DNA of 64,000 nucleotides from assembly GCF_000687795.1 (NCBI RefSeq), contig NZ_JHXT01000002.1, forward strand, positions 1 through 64,000, in the 5' to 3' direction. The DNA is from Mycoplasma testudinis ATCC 43263. GTDB lineage: Bacteria; Bacillota_I; Bacilli_A; Mycoplasmatales; Mycoplasmoidaceae. The notes beneath the pieces were generated by a model. That model saw nothing but the letters and a program-made list of their open reading frames with translations, was not told the DNA's origin and ran no database searches. Both the position numbers and the translations under genes were made by a program. This document shows, piece by piece, positions 45,976-58,316 of the stretch (position 1 is its first letter; the number at the start of each line of letters is the position of its first letter).

Positions 45976-47967
45976 TTACTTGTTTGAAGGTTTTTGCTTT
46001 AAGAAAATATTTGAAATCTTTTTATATAAGCTATCTTCGTCAAGCCCAAAGTGTTTCATAACATCTTCAGGTTTTCCTGAAACTCCATATGAATCTAAAC
46101 CGATTTTGTGTTTAAAGAATTCTCCCCACAAAGAAGATGAACCATTTTCTAATAAAACACTAAATGGAGATAATTTTGAAAACGTTTGTAAGAAAGCAAT
46201 AGATGAATCTCTGAAAGCAGTCATCGTTGGAATAGATAACACCCCAACTGCAACATTGTCTTTAGCAAATCGATCTGCCAAGTTAAGTGCTGTTCCAACT
46301 TCACTACCAGTTGCAAAAATCAAAAATTTCGGTTTACTTGGTTCAAGTACAAAATAGGGTTGAGAAGGGTTCACTTTTGGACCTACTGGATGAGATTGCT
46401 TAAATGCTGCTCGTGAAGTAATAATGGCAGTTGGATGGTTACTTGTAAAAGCAGAAACAAAAGCATTACACATTTCAAATAAATTTGCTGGCCGATAAAC
46501 TTCCATTTTGGGCATTGAACGCAGCATTGTAAGTTGTTCAACTGGTTGGTGGGTTGGGCCATCTTCTCCAACTGATATTGAGTCGTGGCTAAAAACACAA
46601 ACGGTGGGAATGCCATTAATAGCGGCCAAGCGTAAAGCTGGTTTACAATAATCAGCAAAGCTCATAAACGTTGAAGTTACAGCTAATAATCCTTTATGGG
46701 CAATAATTCCAGTTGTAATTGCTGTGGCTGCAAATTCACGAACCCCAACATTAATATTTTGGCCAGTGTAATCATTAACATCAAATTGTTTACCACTAGC
46801 TGGTTTAATTTTTGTTGATCCAGATAAATCAATATTAACAACCATAATATTTTTGTTTAAATCGCTAAGAACCTTGAAGACTTCTCCTGCTAAATTTCTT
46901 GATGCTTCGAAATCTTTTAGTTTGATTGCTGCAAAAGCTTCTTTGGATAAATTCAACTTATTATTTAATTCATTAACGTAAGTTTTATAAATTTCAGGCT
47001 TTTTAGTTTTTAATGAAGCAAGATTTTTTTCGTATTTTTTGAAACTAGATTCGCCACGAGTTCACATTGCTTTAAAGTGACCTTTAAGTTTTTTGGAAAT
47101 CGTAAATGGTTTTTCTTCATAGTTTAAGTTCTTGCGCAAAATTGCAATATTATCAGATCCAAGTGGAGCACCATGGCAATTATGTGAATCAGCAAATGGG
47201 CTTTCATAACCAATTACGGTTTTACATTCAATAAAAGTTGGTTTTTTATTAGTTTTTGCTTTAGCAATTGCTTTGCTAACTGCATTGTAATCCATCCCAT
47301 CTTCTACACAAATATAATCCCATCCATGAGCTTTCACAAGTTGACTATAATCTGTTATTGTCGAATCTGAAACTTTACCATCTAATTGGATTCGGTTCGA
47401 ATCAAACAACCAAATTAATTTGTTTAATTTGTAACGTCCTGCAATAGCTAAAGATTCATGGATTACACCTTCTTGCATACAACCATCACCTAATAAACAG
47501 TATGTATAGTGATTAATCAAAGACGGATATCTAGCATTCATGTTAGCTTCAGCAATTGCAAAACCAACACTAGTGGCTGCTCCTTGACCTAAAGGTCCTG
47601 TTCCGTAATCAACCCCTTTTAATAATTCCATTTCAGGGTGTCCAGAAGTTTTTGAATTAATTTGTCTGAACGCTTTAACATCTTCCATTTTAATTGAAGG
47701 ATATTCACTCACTAACATTGTTGCGTATAACAGTGCACTTCCATGACCAGCGCTTAATATAAAACGATCGCGATTAACATAATTTAAATCTTTTTGATTA
47801 ACACTTAAGTGGTTTTTAAACAAGGCATAAATAATTGATGATGCTCCTAAAACAATTCCGGGATGTCCTGAATTTGCTTTTTGAATCATCTCAACACCTA
47901 GTACTCTAATAGTATTAACAGCCAATTCATCTAGACTAACTTTTTTACTTGTAATTTCTTTTTTCAT
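45976..47967 (-). CDS. tkt: transketolase
   Basis: A 663-residue thiamine-diphosphate enzyme that moves two-carbon units between ketoses and aldoses in the pentose phosphate pathway. KANSGHPG at about 30-37, ILSAGHGSALLYA, GPLGQG, LLGDGCMQEG (ThDP/Mg site) and DSNRIQLDG are present; the pyrimidine domain begins at about 330, and EDGPTHQPVEQLTMLR lies in the second half. Full length. It gives ribose 5-phosphate for nucleotides and connects with the salvage cluster at 16578-21351. Single gene with its own terminator. Confidence 0.97.
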
Positions 47968-48089
47968 ACTTAATCCTAAATTAAATCATATGATTAAATT
48001 ATAGTAGTAGGATTCAAAAAAATTCTTTTTATTTTTAATCTTATACTTTTATAATTTACTTAACAAAAAACAATAAAAGGATTTTTAAA

Positions 48090-49292
48090 ATGATTGAAAT
48101 ATATATCGGTGAAAATAAAACCGGAAAAAGTCTTCACTTAAGCGAAAGAAGGGATGCTTCAAAATTAGCTTTTTATGTCGAATCAGACATGCGTGAAGCA
48201 GAATTTTTAAACTATTTTAAAAAAGTTTTGAAATCTGAAGAAGATTTTTATGTTCCTTTTCTTTGTGAATTAGTTAACTTTATTGAAGATTTTTTTAAAT
48301 TAATAAAAAACAATCTGCAAAACCAACAACCCCTTTCATTAAGATGAAAAGAATTTGTTCATGATTTAAAAATTAAATATGAAAATGAAACAAGTTTTGA
48401 AAAGTGCATTATTAATAGCATGGATTGCGATGACAATGGTATTGTTACTTTTAATAACATGAAAGATGTTTTTGGCGAAACTAGTACAGGGACAAGATCA
48501 TTTACAATTTTAGCCATCCTATCACATTTACTTGAAGTCTTTTTAAAAAATGAAAAGCGCACCGAGATGGCAGTAATCTTAGATATTCCCGAACATATTC
48601 TTCACCCAGAATTAATGTATAAAGTGTCTAAATTGATTTGTAAAATTGGCGAAAGAATCAACGTTTACATGGCAACATTTTCACCACTAGTATTAAAATC
48701 AATTTATGCTGAAAACGAAAGATATCATTACACCAAAATACATTATTACTACTGTTTTAAACGTGGTGATGATGGATATTTTGAAATGAATTTACACGAA
48801 GTTTTGAAACGCAATAATACTCGCCGAGTAAATTTGATAACCCAAATTTTATTTAGCAAGAAAGCTATTTTAGTTGAAGGGATAAACGATACAACTTTCT
48901 TTTTAGATATTATTGATCGTTATTTCCCAGAACAATATATTTCAATCATAGATTGTGGCGGAAAAGGTGAAGTTCACTCAGTCTTTAGTGAACTTGAATG
49001 TTTGCAAGTTGATAAATATATCAAGATCGTTAAAGTCTTTGATGACGACAAAGCTGGTGAAAATGAAAACCAGGAAGAAAATTCAATTATTTTTTATCCA
49101 AACATTGAATCAAGTTTCTTCTTGACATATGGACACGGAAATAAAACCTGAGTAAAAACTAAAAAAGGTAGAATTGGAAAGTCTGAAATCGACTTCCGTG
49201 TAGATTTTGTATTAAGTAATGCCACCATCCCAAACGCGCAAGAAAAATTCCAACACATTATTAATCGTTTACATAAATTCTTAGGAATGTAA
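48090..49292 (+). CDS. minimal OLD-type ATPase with TOPRIM nuclease domain
   Basis: A 400-residue protein. Walker A is at the very N-terminus (GENKTGKS, 7-14), the signature-like STGTRSFTIL is at about 132-141, and Walker B AVILDIPE holds Asp165 and Glu168. Residues about 255-330 form a TOPRIM domain: ILVEG (Glu263), IDCGGKGE and VFDDD (Asp318-320). This is the order of OLD-family nucleases, phage and defence ATPases that nick DNA, but here the ATPase insert is only about 110 residues against several hundred in typical ABC/OLD proteins. Two internal UGA Trp codons. Single gene between tkt and Nudix. Function unproven. Confidence 0.72.
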
Positions 49293-49344
49293 AAAAATTA
49301 AAAACTAGTTTTGAAGTTTATTAACAACCAGCATCAAAATGAAA

Positions 49345-49929
49345 CTAATTTTTATTTTGATGTTCTAATCAGAGCAAATAACAAATATATAAAGAACTCA
49401 ATTTAACGGCTTTTTCGTCTAAAAGAATTTTACGAAGTTGTTCTTCATTTAATCACACGTTATCTGCAATTTGTTCAAAAAAAGATCCATCTGTTTTTGG
49501 AATTTCTTGAGGAACATTAGTAACTTCAAAAAGAAAATGAAAGACCTGTTCATTCATTTGTGTTGAAGCTATTGCTTTAGTACTTGCAATAAAATGGGAT
49601 TCGTTGACGTGCAATCCACCTTCTTCATACACCTCTCGCATGGCACATTCCAAAGGCGACTCATTACCATCAAAACCTCCAGTTATCGGACATGGGTACA
49701 TGTCGTCAATATAATGTTTTTCAACAATTTGAGGCATTGGTTGGTAATGAACAAAAAACTCAACAGTTAAATCGGGTTTATAGCGAAAACATAGGGCCGC
49801 AATGCTATTAACGTTTTTTCTTTGTGAATAGAAAAAACCTCTAGCAGATTGAAACATATCCAAAAAAGGTGTGTGATACAACAATTTGTTATTTTTTTTA
49901 TCGTTTATATGATTTTCTGGTTTTTTCAT
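49345..49929 (-). CDS. Nudix hydrolase (ADP-ribose pyrophosphatase-like)
   Basis: A 194-residue Nudix protein. The Nudix box is GGFDGNESPLECAMREVYEE followed by GG, with the expected Gly, Glu and REVYEEG spacing for metal-dependent cleavage of nucleoside diphosphates linked to X. The N-terminal layout suggests an ADP-sugar or NAD-related substrate. UGA at two places; under UGA = Trp the stop is TAG at 49345. It starts 2 bp after the nitroreductase stop and is the last gene of the long leftward string from rpsO. Confidence 0.85.
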
Positions 49930-49931
49930 TT

Positions 49932-50666
49932 TTAAAGCTCAAACTTTCAAATTGACTTCATAAACTTCCCTGTTTTACGCGTTGCTTTGTCATTATAAGA
50001 ATAACTCATAGAACTACTTCAGTTTTGATTTATTTTTTTATTAGTTGATCTAGAAGCGTAGTATTCAGCGAAAATTTGATCATATTTATCAACTTCTGTT
50101 TGCAATTCTTGGCGGTTGTATTTTTCAAAAAAGAGTTTATTCATCTTGGGTTTGATTTCGTTTTTTTCAGCAGCATAGCCAAAAGTCATTCCAATCATTG
50201 GGATTGCTCGACCACTAATATTTAATAACTTAATTAACCCCGCTAAGTTAGCACGCACTAAACCAATAAAACAAGTTGATACGTTCAAAGAAAGCGCAAC
50301 GTCTTGCGCCATTGTTGCTGCTATAAAAGCATCACCGGTGCCAACTAAAAGTTGATCCAAATCATTAGTTACTAAATTTAAATTATTTTTGGTATCAGCA
50401 TAATCAATCCGATTTCAGTCCGCACAAAATAAAACAAATAAAGGCGCTTGTTTAATTTGTTGCTGGTGAGGTAAATCTCCCGCAATTAAATCTCTTGTAA
50501 CTTGATCTTTAATAACTATGGCACTAAAATCATGGCCATTACTAAATGTTGGCGCGCTATTGATAATATCCAAAATTGCCTTTTCGTGTTCAGGCTTTAA
50601 AGGGGTTTTTTCATAAGAGCGAACAGAAGTTCTTGTAAAAAAATTATGTAGATTTTCGTTTATCAT
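49932..50666 (-). CDS. nitroreductase-family FMN oxidoreductase (NfsA/NfrA-like)
   Basis: A 244-residue flavin oxidoreductase. TRTSVRSYE at the N-terminus is the FMN phosphate-binding loop; APTFSNGHDFSAIVIKD, GDAFIAATMA and the C-terminal basic segment fit the NfsA/NfrA branch, which reduces nitro compounds or flavin with NADPH. A TTG further upstream keeps the frame open, but ATG 50666 has AAGGAAA at proper spacing and is preferred. With this start it overlaps the uvrA end by 23 bp. Nudix follows 2 bp after the stop. Confidence 0.87.
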
Positions 50667-53544
50667 TTTTTGAAGTTTCCTTTTTTTGGTTTCATCTTTC
50701 AAGATGTTTTTTTAAATATACTGCAGTATGTGAAACATCAGTTAATTTAATTAATTGCTCGGGTGTTCCGCGAGCAATAATTTTTCCACCTGCATCACCA
50801 CCATTAGGGCCTAAATCTATTATGTAATCAGCCACTTGAATCAAATCTAAATTATGTTCAATTACAATTACAGTGTCTCCATGGTCGACGATTCGATTTA
50901 ACACAGCAATCAATTTTTTAATGTCATGACTATGTAATCCGGTTGTTGGTTCATCTAAAACATAAATTGTTTTTCCAGTAGCTCGCTTTTGCAAATGCTT
51001 CGCCAGTTTAATTCGCTGAGCTTCCCCACCAGATAAAACTGTTGCATTTGTGCCTAATTGCAAATAATCTAAACCAACATCGCAAATTAATTGTAATTTA
51101 CGGTTAATATTTGGGACATTTTTGAAGAATTCTAGAGCTTCGCTTGTAGACATTCTCAAGACATCATAAATAGATTTCCCTTTATATTTAATTTCTAAAG
51201 TTGCGTCATTATATTTTTTACCATTACATTCTTCACATTTAACATAAACATCAGGCAAAAAATGCATCTCTATTCTTAAAACCCCATCACCACCACAGCG
51301 TTCGCAGCGCCCACCTGAGACGTTAAATGAAAATCTACCACGTTCGTAACCACGAGCTTTAGCTTCAGGAATTAGTGAGAATAGATCTCGAATATCATCA
51401 AAAACCCCAACATAAGTTGCTGGGTTAGAACGGGGAGTTCGCCCAATAGGATCTTGAGAAATGGTAACAATCTTATCTACATTCATAATTCCATCTAATG
51501 TTTTATAGGGTTGCGGCTTAACAAATTTATTAAGGATTAAACGTTCAATAGCAGGAACTAAAGTTTGGTTAACAAGGGTTGATTTCCCGCTTCCCGAAAC
51601 TCCTGTAACCACAACTAATTTGTTTAACGGAAACTCAACATCAATATTTTTTAAATTATTGCCGGTAGCACCTTTTAAAGCAATTTTTTTGTTGTTTCCA
51701 CCCCTCCGGGATTTCGGAACTTCAATTGCTTCTTTTCCGCTTAAATATCTTCCGGTAATTGATTTAGAATTATCCGCCACTTCTTGTGGAGTTCCTTGTG
51801 CAACTAAGGTACCTCCGTTTTCGCCAGCACCTGGACCAATATCGATTAAATGGTCTGCAGCTCACATTGTATCTTCATCATGTTCAACTACAAGTAAAGT
51901 ATTACCTAAATCACGCATTGATTTTAAAGTATCAATCAAACGATCATTATCTTTTTGATGCAAACCAATCGATGGTTCATCTAAAACGTACAAAACGCCT
52001 GTTAAATGTGATCCAATTTGAGTGGCTAATCTAATCCGTTGGCTTTCGCCCCCAGATAAAGTAGCGGCACTTCGAGCCAACGTTAAGTACTCTAATCCCA
52101 CGTTTTGTAAAAAACTCAAACGATCAATTATCTCTTTTAAGGCCAGACGAGATATTTGCTTTTGTTCGTTTGTTAATTCTAATGCTAGCAGATATTCAAT
52201 TGACTTATTGATAGACAATTCAGTGAAGTTAATAATATCTAAATTACCAACCCTTACACTAAGGGCACTAGGTGACAATTTTTTACCTTTACAAGTATCA
52301 CATTTTTTTTCGGCCATATATTTAGAATAATACTCGCGAGCCATTTGACTGCTAGTTTCAATATGTCTTCTTTTAATTAAAGCAGCCACGCCCTCAACCA
52401 TTTCAACCTTATCATAACCACGCCCTGATGCAGACAATAAACGAACTTCAATTGGTTCATCACTTCCGTCTAAAATAATTTTTAATTGTTTCTTAGACAA
52501 ATCTTGTAAAGCAACATCTAAAGGAATGGCATAGTGTTTTAATAAGGCACTAAAGCGTTGTCAATCTAAAGATGTAGTATTAACAATATTTTTGAAATAA
52601 TCTATCCCACCTTCTAAGATTGATAAAGACTTGTTTGGCATCATTCGTTCTTCATCTGGTTCATAAGTAAACCCTAGTCCTTTACAGTAAGAACACGCTC
52701 CGATAGGAGAGTTAAACGAAAATAACCTTGGTTCTAATTCAGGAATATTAAATCCACATTTTTCACACGAGTGATGTTGACTAAAAGTAAACAACTCGTT
52801 ATCACTCAAAATATTAACATTCCCTTTACCAGCTTGAGCCGCTGTTTCAATGGCATCATTAAGCCGGGTTTTGGTTAAATTATCATGGTGCAAAACTATT
52901 CGGTCAATAACAACACTGATATCATGACGGTTATTTTTATCTAATTCTATTTTATCGTCTAAAGAATAGACTGTTCCATCAACAAAAACTCGCAAAAAAC
53001 CTTTTTGGCGAAGTTTTTCAAATTCATTTTTAAAGGTCCCTTTTTGATTACGGACTATAGGTGCTAATACTTGCAATTTTTTATCTTCATCTTGAGCATA
53101 GATTTGGTCGGTAATCTGTTTAATGGTTTGGGTTTTAATAAGCCCATGACCATTGGGACAATAAGGCAATCCAATACGTGCTCATAAAACGCGCAAATAA
53201 TCATAAATTTCAGTTACAGTACCAACTGTTGAACGAGGATTGTGAGACGTTGATTTCTGGTCAATAGAAATTGCAGGAGACAATCCATCGATTGAATCAA
53301 CATCAGGTTTTTCATTTCCACCTAAAAATTGCCGGGCATAAGATGATAAAGATTCTAAATAACGTCTTTGACCTTCAGCATAAATAGTGTCAAAGGCTAA
53401 TGAAGATTTTCCAGATCCTGATAATCCTGTAATTACTACCAATTGATTTTTAGGAATATCTATGTTCAGATTTTTTAAATTATTTTCACGAGCTCCTCTA
53501 ACACTTATAATTTCGTGACTGTTTAACTTAACTGGTTTATTCAT
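50644..53544 (-). CDS. uvrA: excinuclease ABC subunit A
   Basis: A 966-residue UvrA, the damage-scanning ATPase of nucleotide excision repair, which loads UvrB onto DNA. Two ABC modules: Walker [10 protein letters not shown] (40-48) and GVSGSGKST, each with a LSGGE signature ([28 protein letters not shown]) and a zinc site (CxxC pairs in CSYCKG, and CERCGGDG with CEECNG). Five frame breaks vanish when UGA is Trp. The last UGA (50692) must also be read through, adding about 16 residues to a TAA at 50644. It starts 13 bp after the 892-residue gene. Confidence 0.97.
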
Positions 53545-53557
53545 TATTTATTCCTTA

Positions 53558-56236
53558 TTAAAATTTTGGCAAAGTTCAAGTACACACTTTTTTACTTTCG
53601 GGCTCTGTAGATTCTAAAAAAATCATCGCAAAACCTTGTTGATTTTGCTCACCTACTAATAATCCCTTAACAAAGTTTTTTTCGTGCTGGCTATTAAGCG
53701 GTAAACCACAATAAATAAGAACTTTGGGATTTACCAGAAATTGAATCCCTAGATATAACCTTAAAAAATCAGAATTATCAAACGTTTCGGGAGACGTAAA
53801 TAAATAAAATTCATTTAGTCCGACATCAATCAATTTTTTACTAACTTCAAATTGATTAAAATACTCTAAACATCTTTGCTGATTGAAAAACCACTTTAGA
53901 GAGGTTGCCTTGTTTAAAAACTGCATCAATCACAAATGGCGTTTAAGAATATAAATATTGGTTTCAAACGTCCGAGTAAATTCACTTTCGTTAATCGCTT
54001 TTTTGTTCACAACCATATTCGTTTTTAAAGCAACCTGGTTTACAATCTGAATATTTTTCAATAGTTTCATGCTATTTTTTTTAAAAATATTATACAGAAG
54101 ACGAATCTTACTTATTAAATCTTTAAATTTATTTTTGGCAATATTTTGCTGTAGTCGAATATCCTTTTTATACGATTTAACACGACATTTTAAGTCATTC
54201 TTTTGATGAATTAAATTAGTTAATTTTGAGGACAAAAATTCACAGTACATTTTTTTAGATTCGTATTGTTTATATGGATCAAAAGAAATAATATTTTTTG
54301 ATCAATTATCATCATTTAATTCTTCCAAATTATTATTTTCTGCAAACAACTTAGCAATAAAGTTATCTTTTGAAGAAATTAAGGATGTATTGAAATGTTC
54401 ACGAATCTTACGGCGTCAACCTAAAGCAATTTTTTTGCGCGTCGTTCGAAGGCTTGGAAAATGAACAATCCCCTTAACAAAAAGTTTCATTTCTTCTAAA
54501 GCTACTTGATACCGCTTATTAATAATTTCGTTTACTAAAGTAAAACGACTTGCCATACTAAAATAGGGTTTTGGTAAACCGTTCGCTGTACGTTTTTTAA
54601 AATCTAATTCACTATAAGTTAAACTAATTTCTTTTCAATTCAAAATTTTTGTATAAGCAGTTGAAAATACTAAGACGTTGTTCGAACGTAAAAAAAGATT
54701 TTGATAGTGTTTAATAAAATATGTTGTTTGACTATGATAAAACTTTTCCAGCAATTGGATTGCTTTAATCATATGAATTGATTTTTCTAATCTTGTTTTT
54801 GCAAAAGGTATACAAGCAAATTTAGATTTTGAAATTCTACTTAGATGCTCTTTTTTAAAGTGCTCTTGAAGGTCAATCGAAACGGATATCTGATGTTTAA
54901 TAACGGCTTCTTCATACAATAACTTACTTACGTTTTTTAAATGTTGGTCATAAATATTTTTTAAAAAAATACTCGCTTTGATTTCTCGATTAAAAATTGA
55001 TTGTTTCGTCTTATTTCTAAAAACGTTTTCCATATCCTTATAAAAAATAGCCAGTTTTGATGGGTCATCTGTACTTGGAGGATTTGCTATTAAGGCTTCA
55101 AGAGAACTATAATGCTGGTCAACTAATTTTTTCGTGTCAGCGATAATCTCGTGACACATTCGCGGAGAACACAATTTAAGCCGATAAATCTTCTTAGCTA
55201 TTTTTAATTGGTCTTGCCGTTTTCGCAAAGATATTTTTGCATCAATTCGACTCACCTTGTCAGTCATCACAAACTGAACAAAAATATTTCTAAGTTTTCT
55301 TGCTTTTAATAAACGGATTCAACTGGCAATAATAACTTTACAATCATGGGTATCTTTTTTCAAACGTTTTTCAAAGTCACTTTGATGAGCACGCAGTTGA
55401 AAAGTATTTTTAGCCGCATCATAAGCTGATATCCCATTAACTGAATCGTATTTTGCTGCAGTTATTCTCTCATCAATATTTTTTAATCTTTGCAAATAAT
55501 TGTTTATTGGCAAAACAACTGGAAAATATAAGTAGTTTTCAATCAATTTTTGTGTCTGCAAAGAAAGCGAAATCAAATCGTTATCAAAAGCACGATTGTT
55601 TTCAGAAACCGATAACGATTCACGAATTAGTAATAGTAAATGAGTTAAGTTTACTTGATGGACGTTATAAAATTGGGAATTCAAAGTTTTAAAGGATTGG
55701 TTAATAAGTAATAACCTTTTTTCTGCATATGTCCGAACGTTCTTCAATATTTCCAAACTCATATTAAAACGTTCAAATGATTGCAAATTCTTAATTTGAT
55801 TTAATCGATTTAATAAGAAGTTTTTCTTTATTGGGTTGTTATTAAAATGGCTCAAATGTTTCGCATAAATCTCGTGAGGATTTTGCTTGAAAAATTCAAA
55901 ATAATTACTATCTATTATTCGTACTCGCTCGTAAGCATTTTTAGATGACAATAGACGTGTTTTACGAGCCGCGACTCACGATTCACCAATTTTAGCAACT
56001 CCGGCATAAGGCTTAGTGCTACGTTGCAAAACTGAAGCAATTTCGCGCCACAATCGATCACTTCCATTAGGCGAAAGATAACGGTCATATTCATATAATT
56101 TTAAATGCGGAGACAAATGCATAGTCATTGGATCACTATGCAAATCTCCAACGATTGAAAGCAGCAAAAAATCAAACTCAATAATAGGAGATTTTTTTGT
56201 ATCTTCAGTTAAAAAATCTTTTAAAATTCGTCTCAT
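53558..56236 (-). CDS. large helical protein of unknown function, weakly ABC-ATPase-like ends
   Basis: An 892-residue protein in one frame with UGA as Trp. Residues about 100-770 are strongly helical and basic, with coiled-coil character. The last 100 residues, around FLRLYLGIQFLVNPKVLIY, resemble the region from signature to Walker B of ABC ATPases, but the signature reads FDNSD and the Walker B Asp-Glu is replaced (IYCG). No P-loop is visible at the N-terminus. It may be a decayed SMC/OppF-like protein or something else altogether. ATG 56236 is used; the frame is open for about 15 more codons upstream. It lies 43 bp after the ftsK-like gene and 13 bp before uvrA. Confidence 0.6.
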
Positions 56237-56279
56237 AATATTTTTGCTTCACAAGTGATTAAATCAAGTATGTAAAATT

Positions 56280-58283
56280 TTAATTTAACTTTTCTTGGTT
56301 GAGTGCTTTAAGTATTTTATTTAACTCGTTATTATCTACATAACAAGACAACCCACGAACTAATTCCTTAGAATTTTTGCTGACCATAACAAAATCACCA
56401 CGACCATAAAGTTTAGCTAAATAATTTTTGTTCAATAATAATTGGCTTTCTTCAGGTGATTGAGCTTTAAAAGCAAAAATTAAATCAAAATGGTTTTGGG
56501 TATCTTCATTAAACAATAAACCATCGATTTCAGTTGCAACAAGAATCAAATGAACACTTAAACGCAAAGCGTATTGATGAACTGTAGATAAAAATTTATA
56601 AATATAATCACTATCTGATTCTAACAAATCTTGAAAATCATTAATAACTAAAACAAGCGGCTTTATTGGTTCGCTAATATCGGGTAATTTATTATATTCA
56701 CTAATTGTATCTACTCCGTATTTACGTAAAAGTTTAACCCGGTATTTCAATTCTACTAAAGCTTCTTCAAATAAATTAAATCCACTATTAACTGTATTAG
56801 CAACAGGTGTAACTAAATGAGGAACCTGTCCAAATCTAGATAAGTGTCCTGAACGCGTATCAATGATAGATAACATCAGCTGTGATGGACTATTATTAAT
56901 AACCAAAGAAAGAACTAACGATGTTAATAACATCCCCTTTCCAGACCCTAAGATTCCGGTTAATAAAACAACTGGATATTTTTGCAAAGGCAAAGTTCAA
57001 GATTGATTGTATTGATTTTTGCCAATCGCACAGTGCAAACCAATGGAATTTGCTATTAATTCGTTAATTTCTTTAAAACTTATCTGATTGGTGTTTGGAA
57101 CCGGAATTTGAACTTCTAAAACGTTGGCCTTAAGGTAAATATCAAATTGTTTAACCTTTAACGCAGCTTGAATTTCATCTTTATATTTAGTAAACTCTTT
57201 CACTACTGAAGGATCATCAAGCTCATATCAGATACTAATCATGCTAGGACCACAAGCGAAGTTTTTAGGAAAAACCTTAATTGAGCGAATAACAAAGAAA
57301 TCAGTCAAATTAAGCATGGCGGTTTTTGCATATTCATAGTTTTTATCGTAATTGTTTATTCCAATATTATTAATTGGACCATCGTAAGTTAAATCGCTAT
57401 AAATTTTCTGTCGTAAACTGAAAGGGATAATTGTTTGGGTTTGTAATTGTTCTGTTGAATTAAGGTTTTGTTGATGTTGAGTTACCTCTTGTGATGGTAT
57501 GACAACATCGGTGGCTGATCGAACGATATGCGAAGGTATCTCGTTTGACTTCGATAAGTCTGATGTATCAATTTTGATTGTGTATGGATTGACAAACTCT
57601 TCTTCAACAATATTTGCTTTGGTAACGGTTTTCTTATTAAACCCACCAAACCAAACAACAATGCGTTCTTTTAGCCATTGCAACTTTTTTCATTTCAATT
57701 TAAAACCAATAATTAAGACAATAATAAGAATTAAAATAATCAATAAAATAAAAAATAAGACAATAGGAACTTGTGCATTAATGGCTACAAGTAAAGTTCA
57801 TCACAATCCACCATTAACCAAAATATTGTGTGCCCAAACAAAAGAGCCTGTAACAAAAACATCGGCCTTTCAACTATTAAAATAATTTCCTAAAAAAATT
57901 CTGATGTTAATTGGGTTAACATTAGCTCAACGTTGGAAATAATTAGCTATTGCAAAAATTAATGCTAAAAAAATCATGACAATAACAAAGCTAATAATCC
58001 ATCTTTTAGAAATTAATACTCGTCAATAATTTTTTTGAATAATTAAAAAAATCACCCCTGCAGCAATTAACATAACATAGGCGAAATATTTAGCAGTTCC
58101 AAAAAATAAAAGATCGAAAAAAACTCCATCAAAGAATTCACCAAAATACGGAACACGTACTAAAAACACAATTGGAAAAACAATTAGTCCAATCCCGGCT
58201 AATAACCGTCAGACTAATTGTTTAGTATTTTTATTATCAGCGGTTGTTGTTAACCTTTGAGTAACCAAATTATTTTTTGTCAT
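56280..58283 (-). CDS. FtsK/SpoIIIE-like DNA translocase with altered ATPase motifs
   Basis: A 667-residue protein. About five membrane helices occupy residues 25-190, followed by a basic, Gln/Asn-rich linker to about 260 and an FtsK-type motor from about 290. The motor P-loop reads GILGSGKG (443-450), with Gly where Ser or Thr should bind Mg2+; the Walker B strand reads LVLVINDFQDLL, with Asn-Asp in place of Asp-Glu. The C-terminal DNA-orienting gamma domain is missing. Normal FtsK pumps chromosomal DNA at the division septum; whether this one can hydrolyse ATP is doubtful. 33 bp after the RNase J-like gene. Confidence 0.78.
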
Positions 58284-58316
58284 ACAACCAACCCTATTAT
58301 TGAACAATTATATTAA

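Noticed and set aside
49332-49362. Inverted repeat CATCAAAAT/ATTTTGATG as a terminator
   Set aside because: No T-run on either side, and it overlaps the last codons of the Nudix gene; left as a possible but unsupported structure.
50692-53544. uvrA appearing as four broken pieces
   Set aside because: All breaks are UGA at Trp positions; with the mycoplasma code the gene is intact. The same holds for tkt, metG, deoA, the P-type ATPase and the SNF2 helicase.
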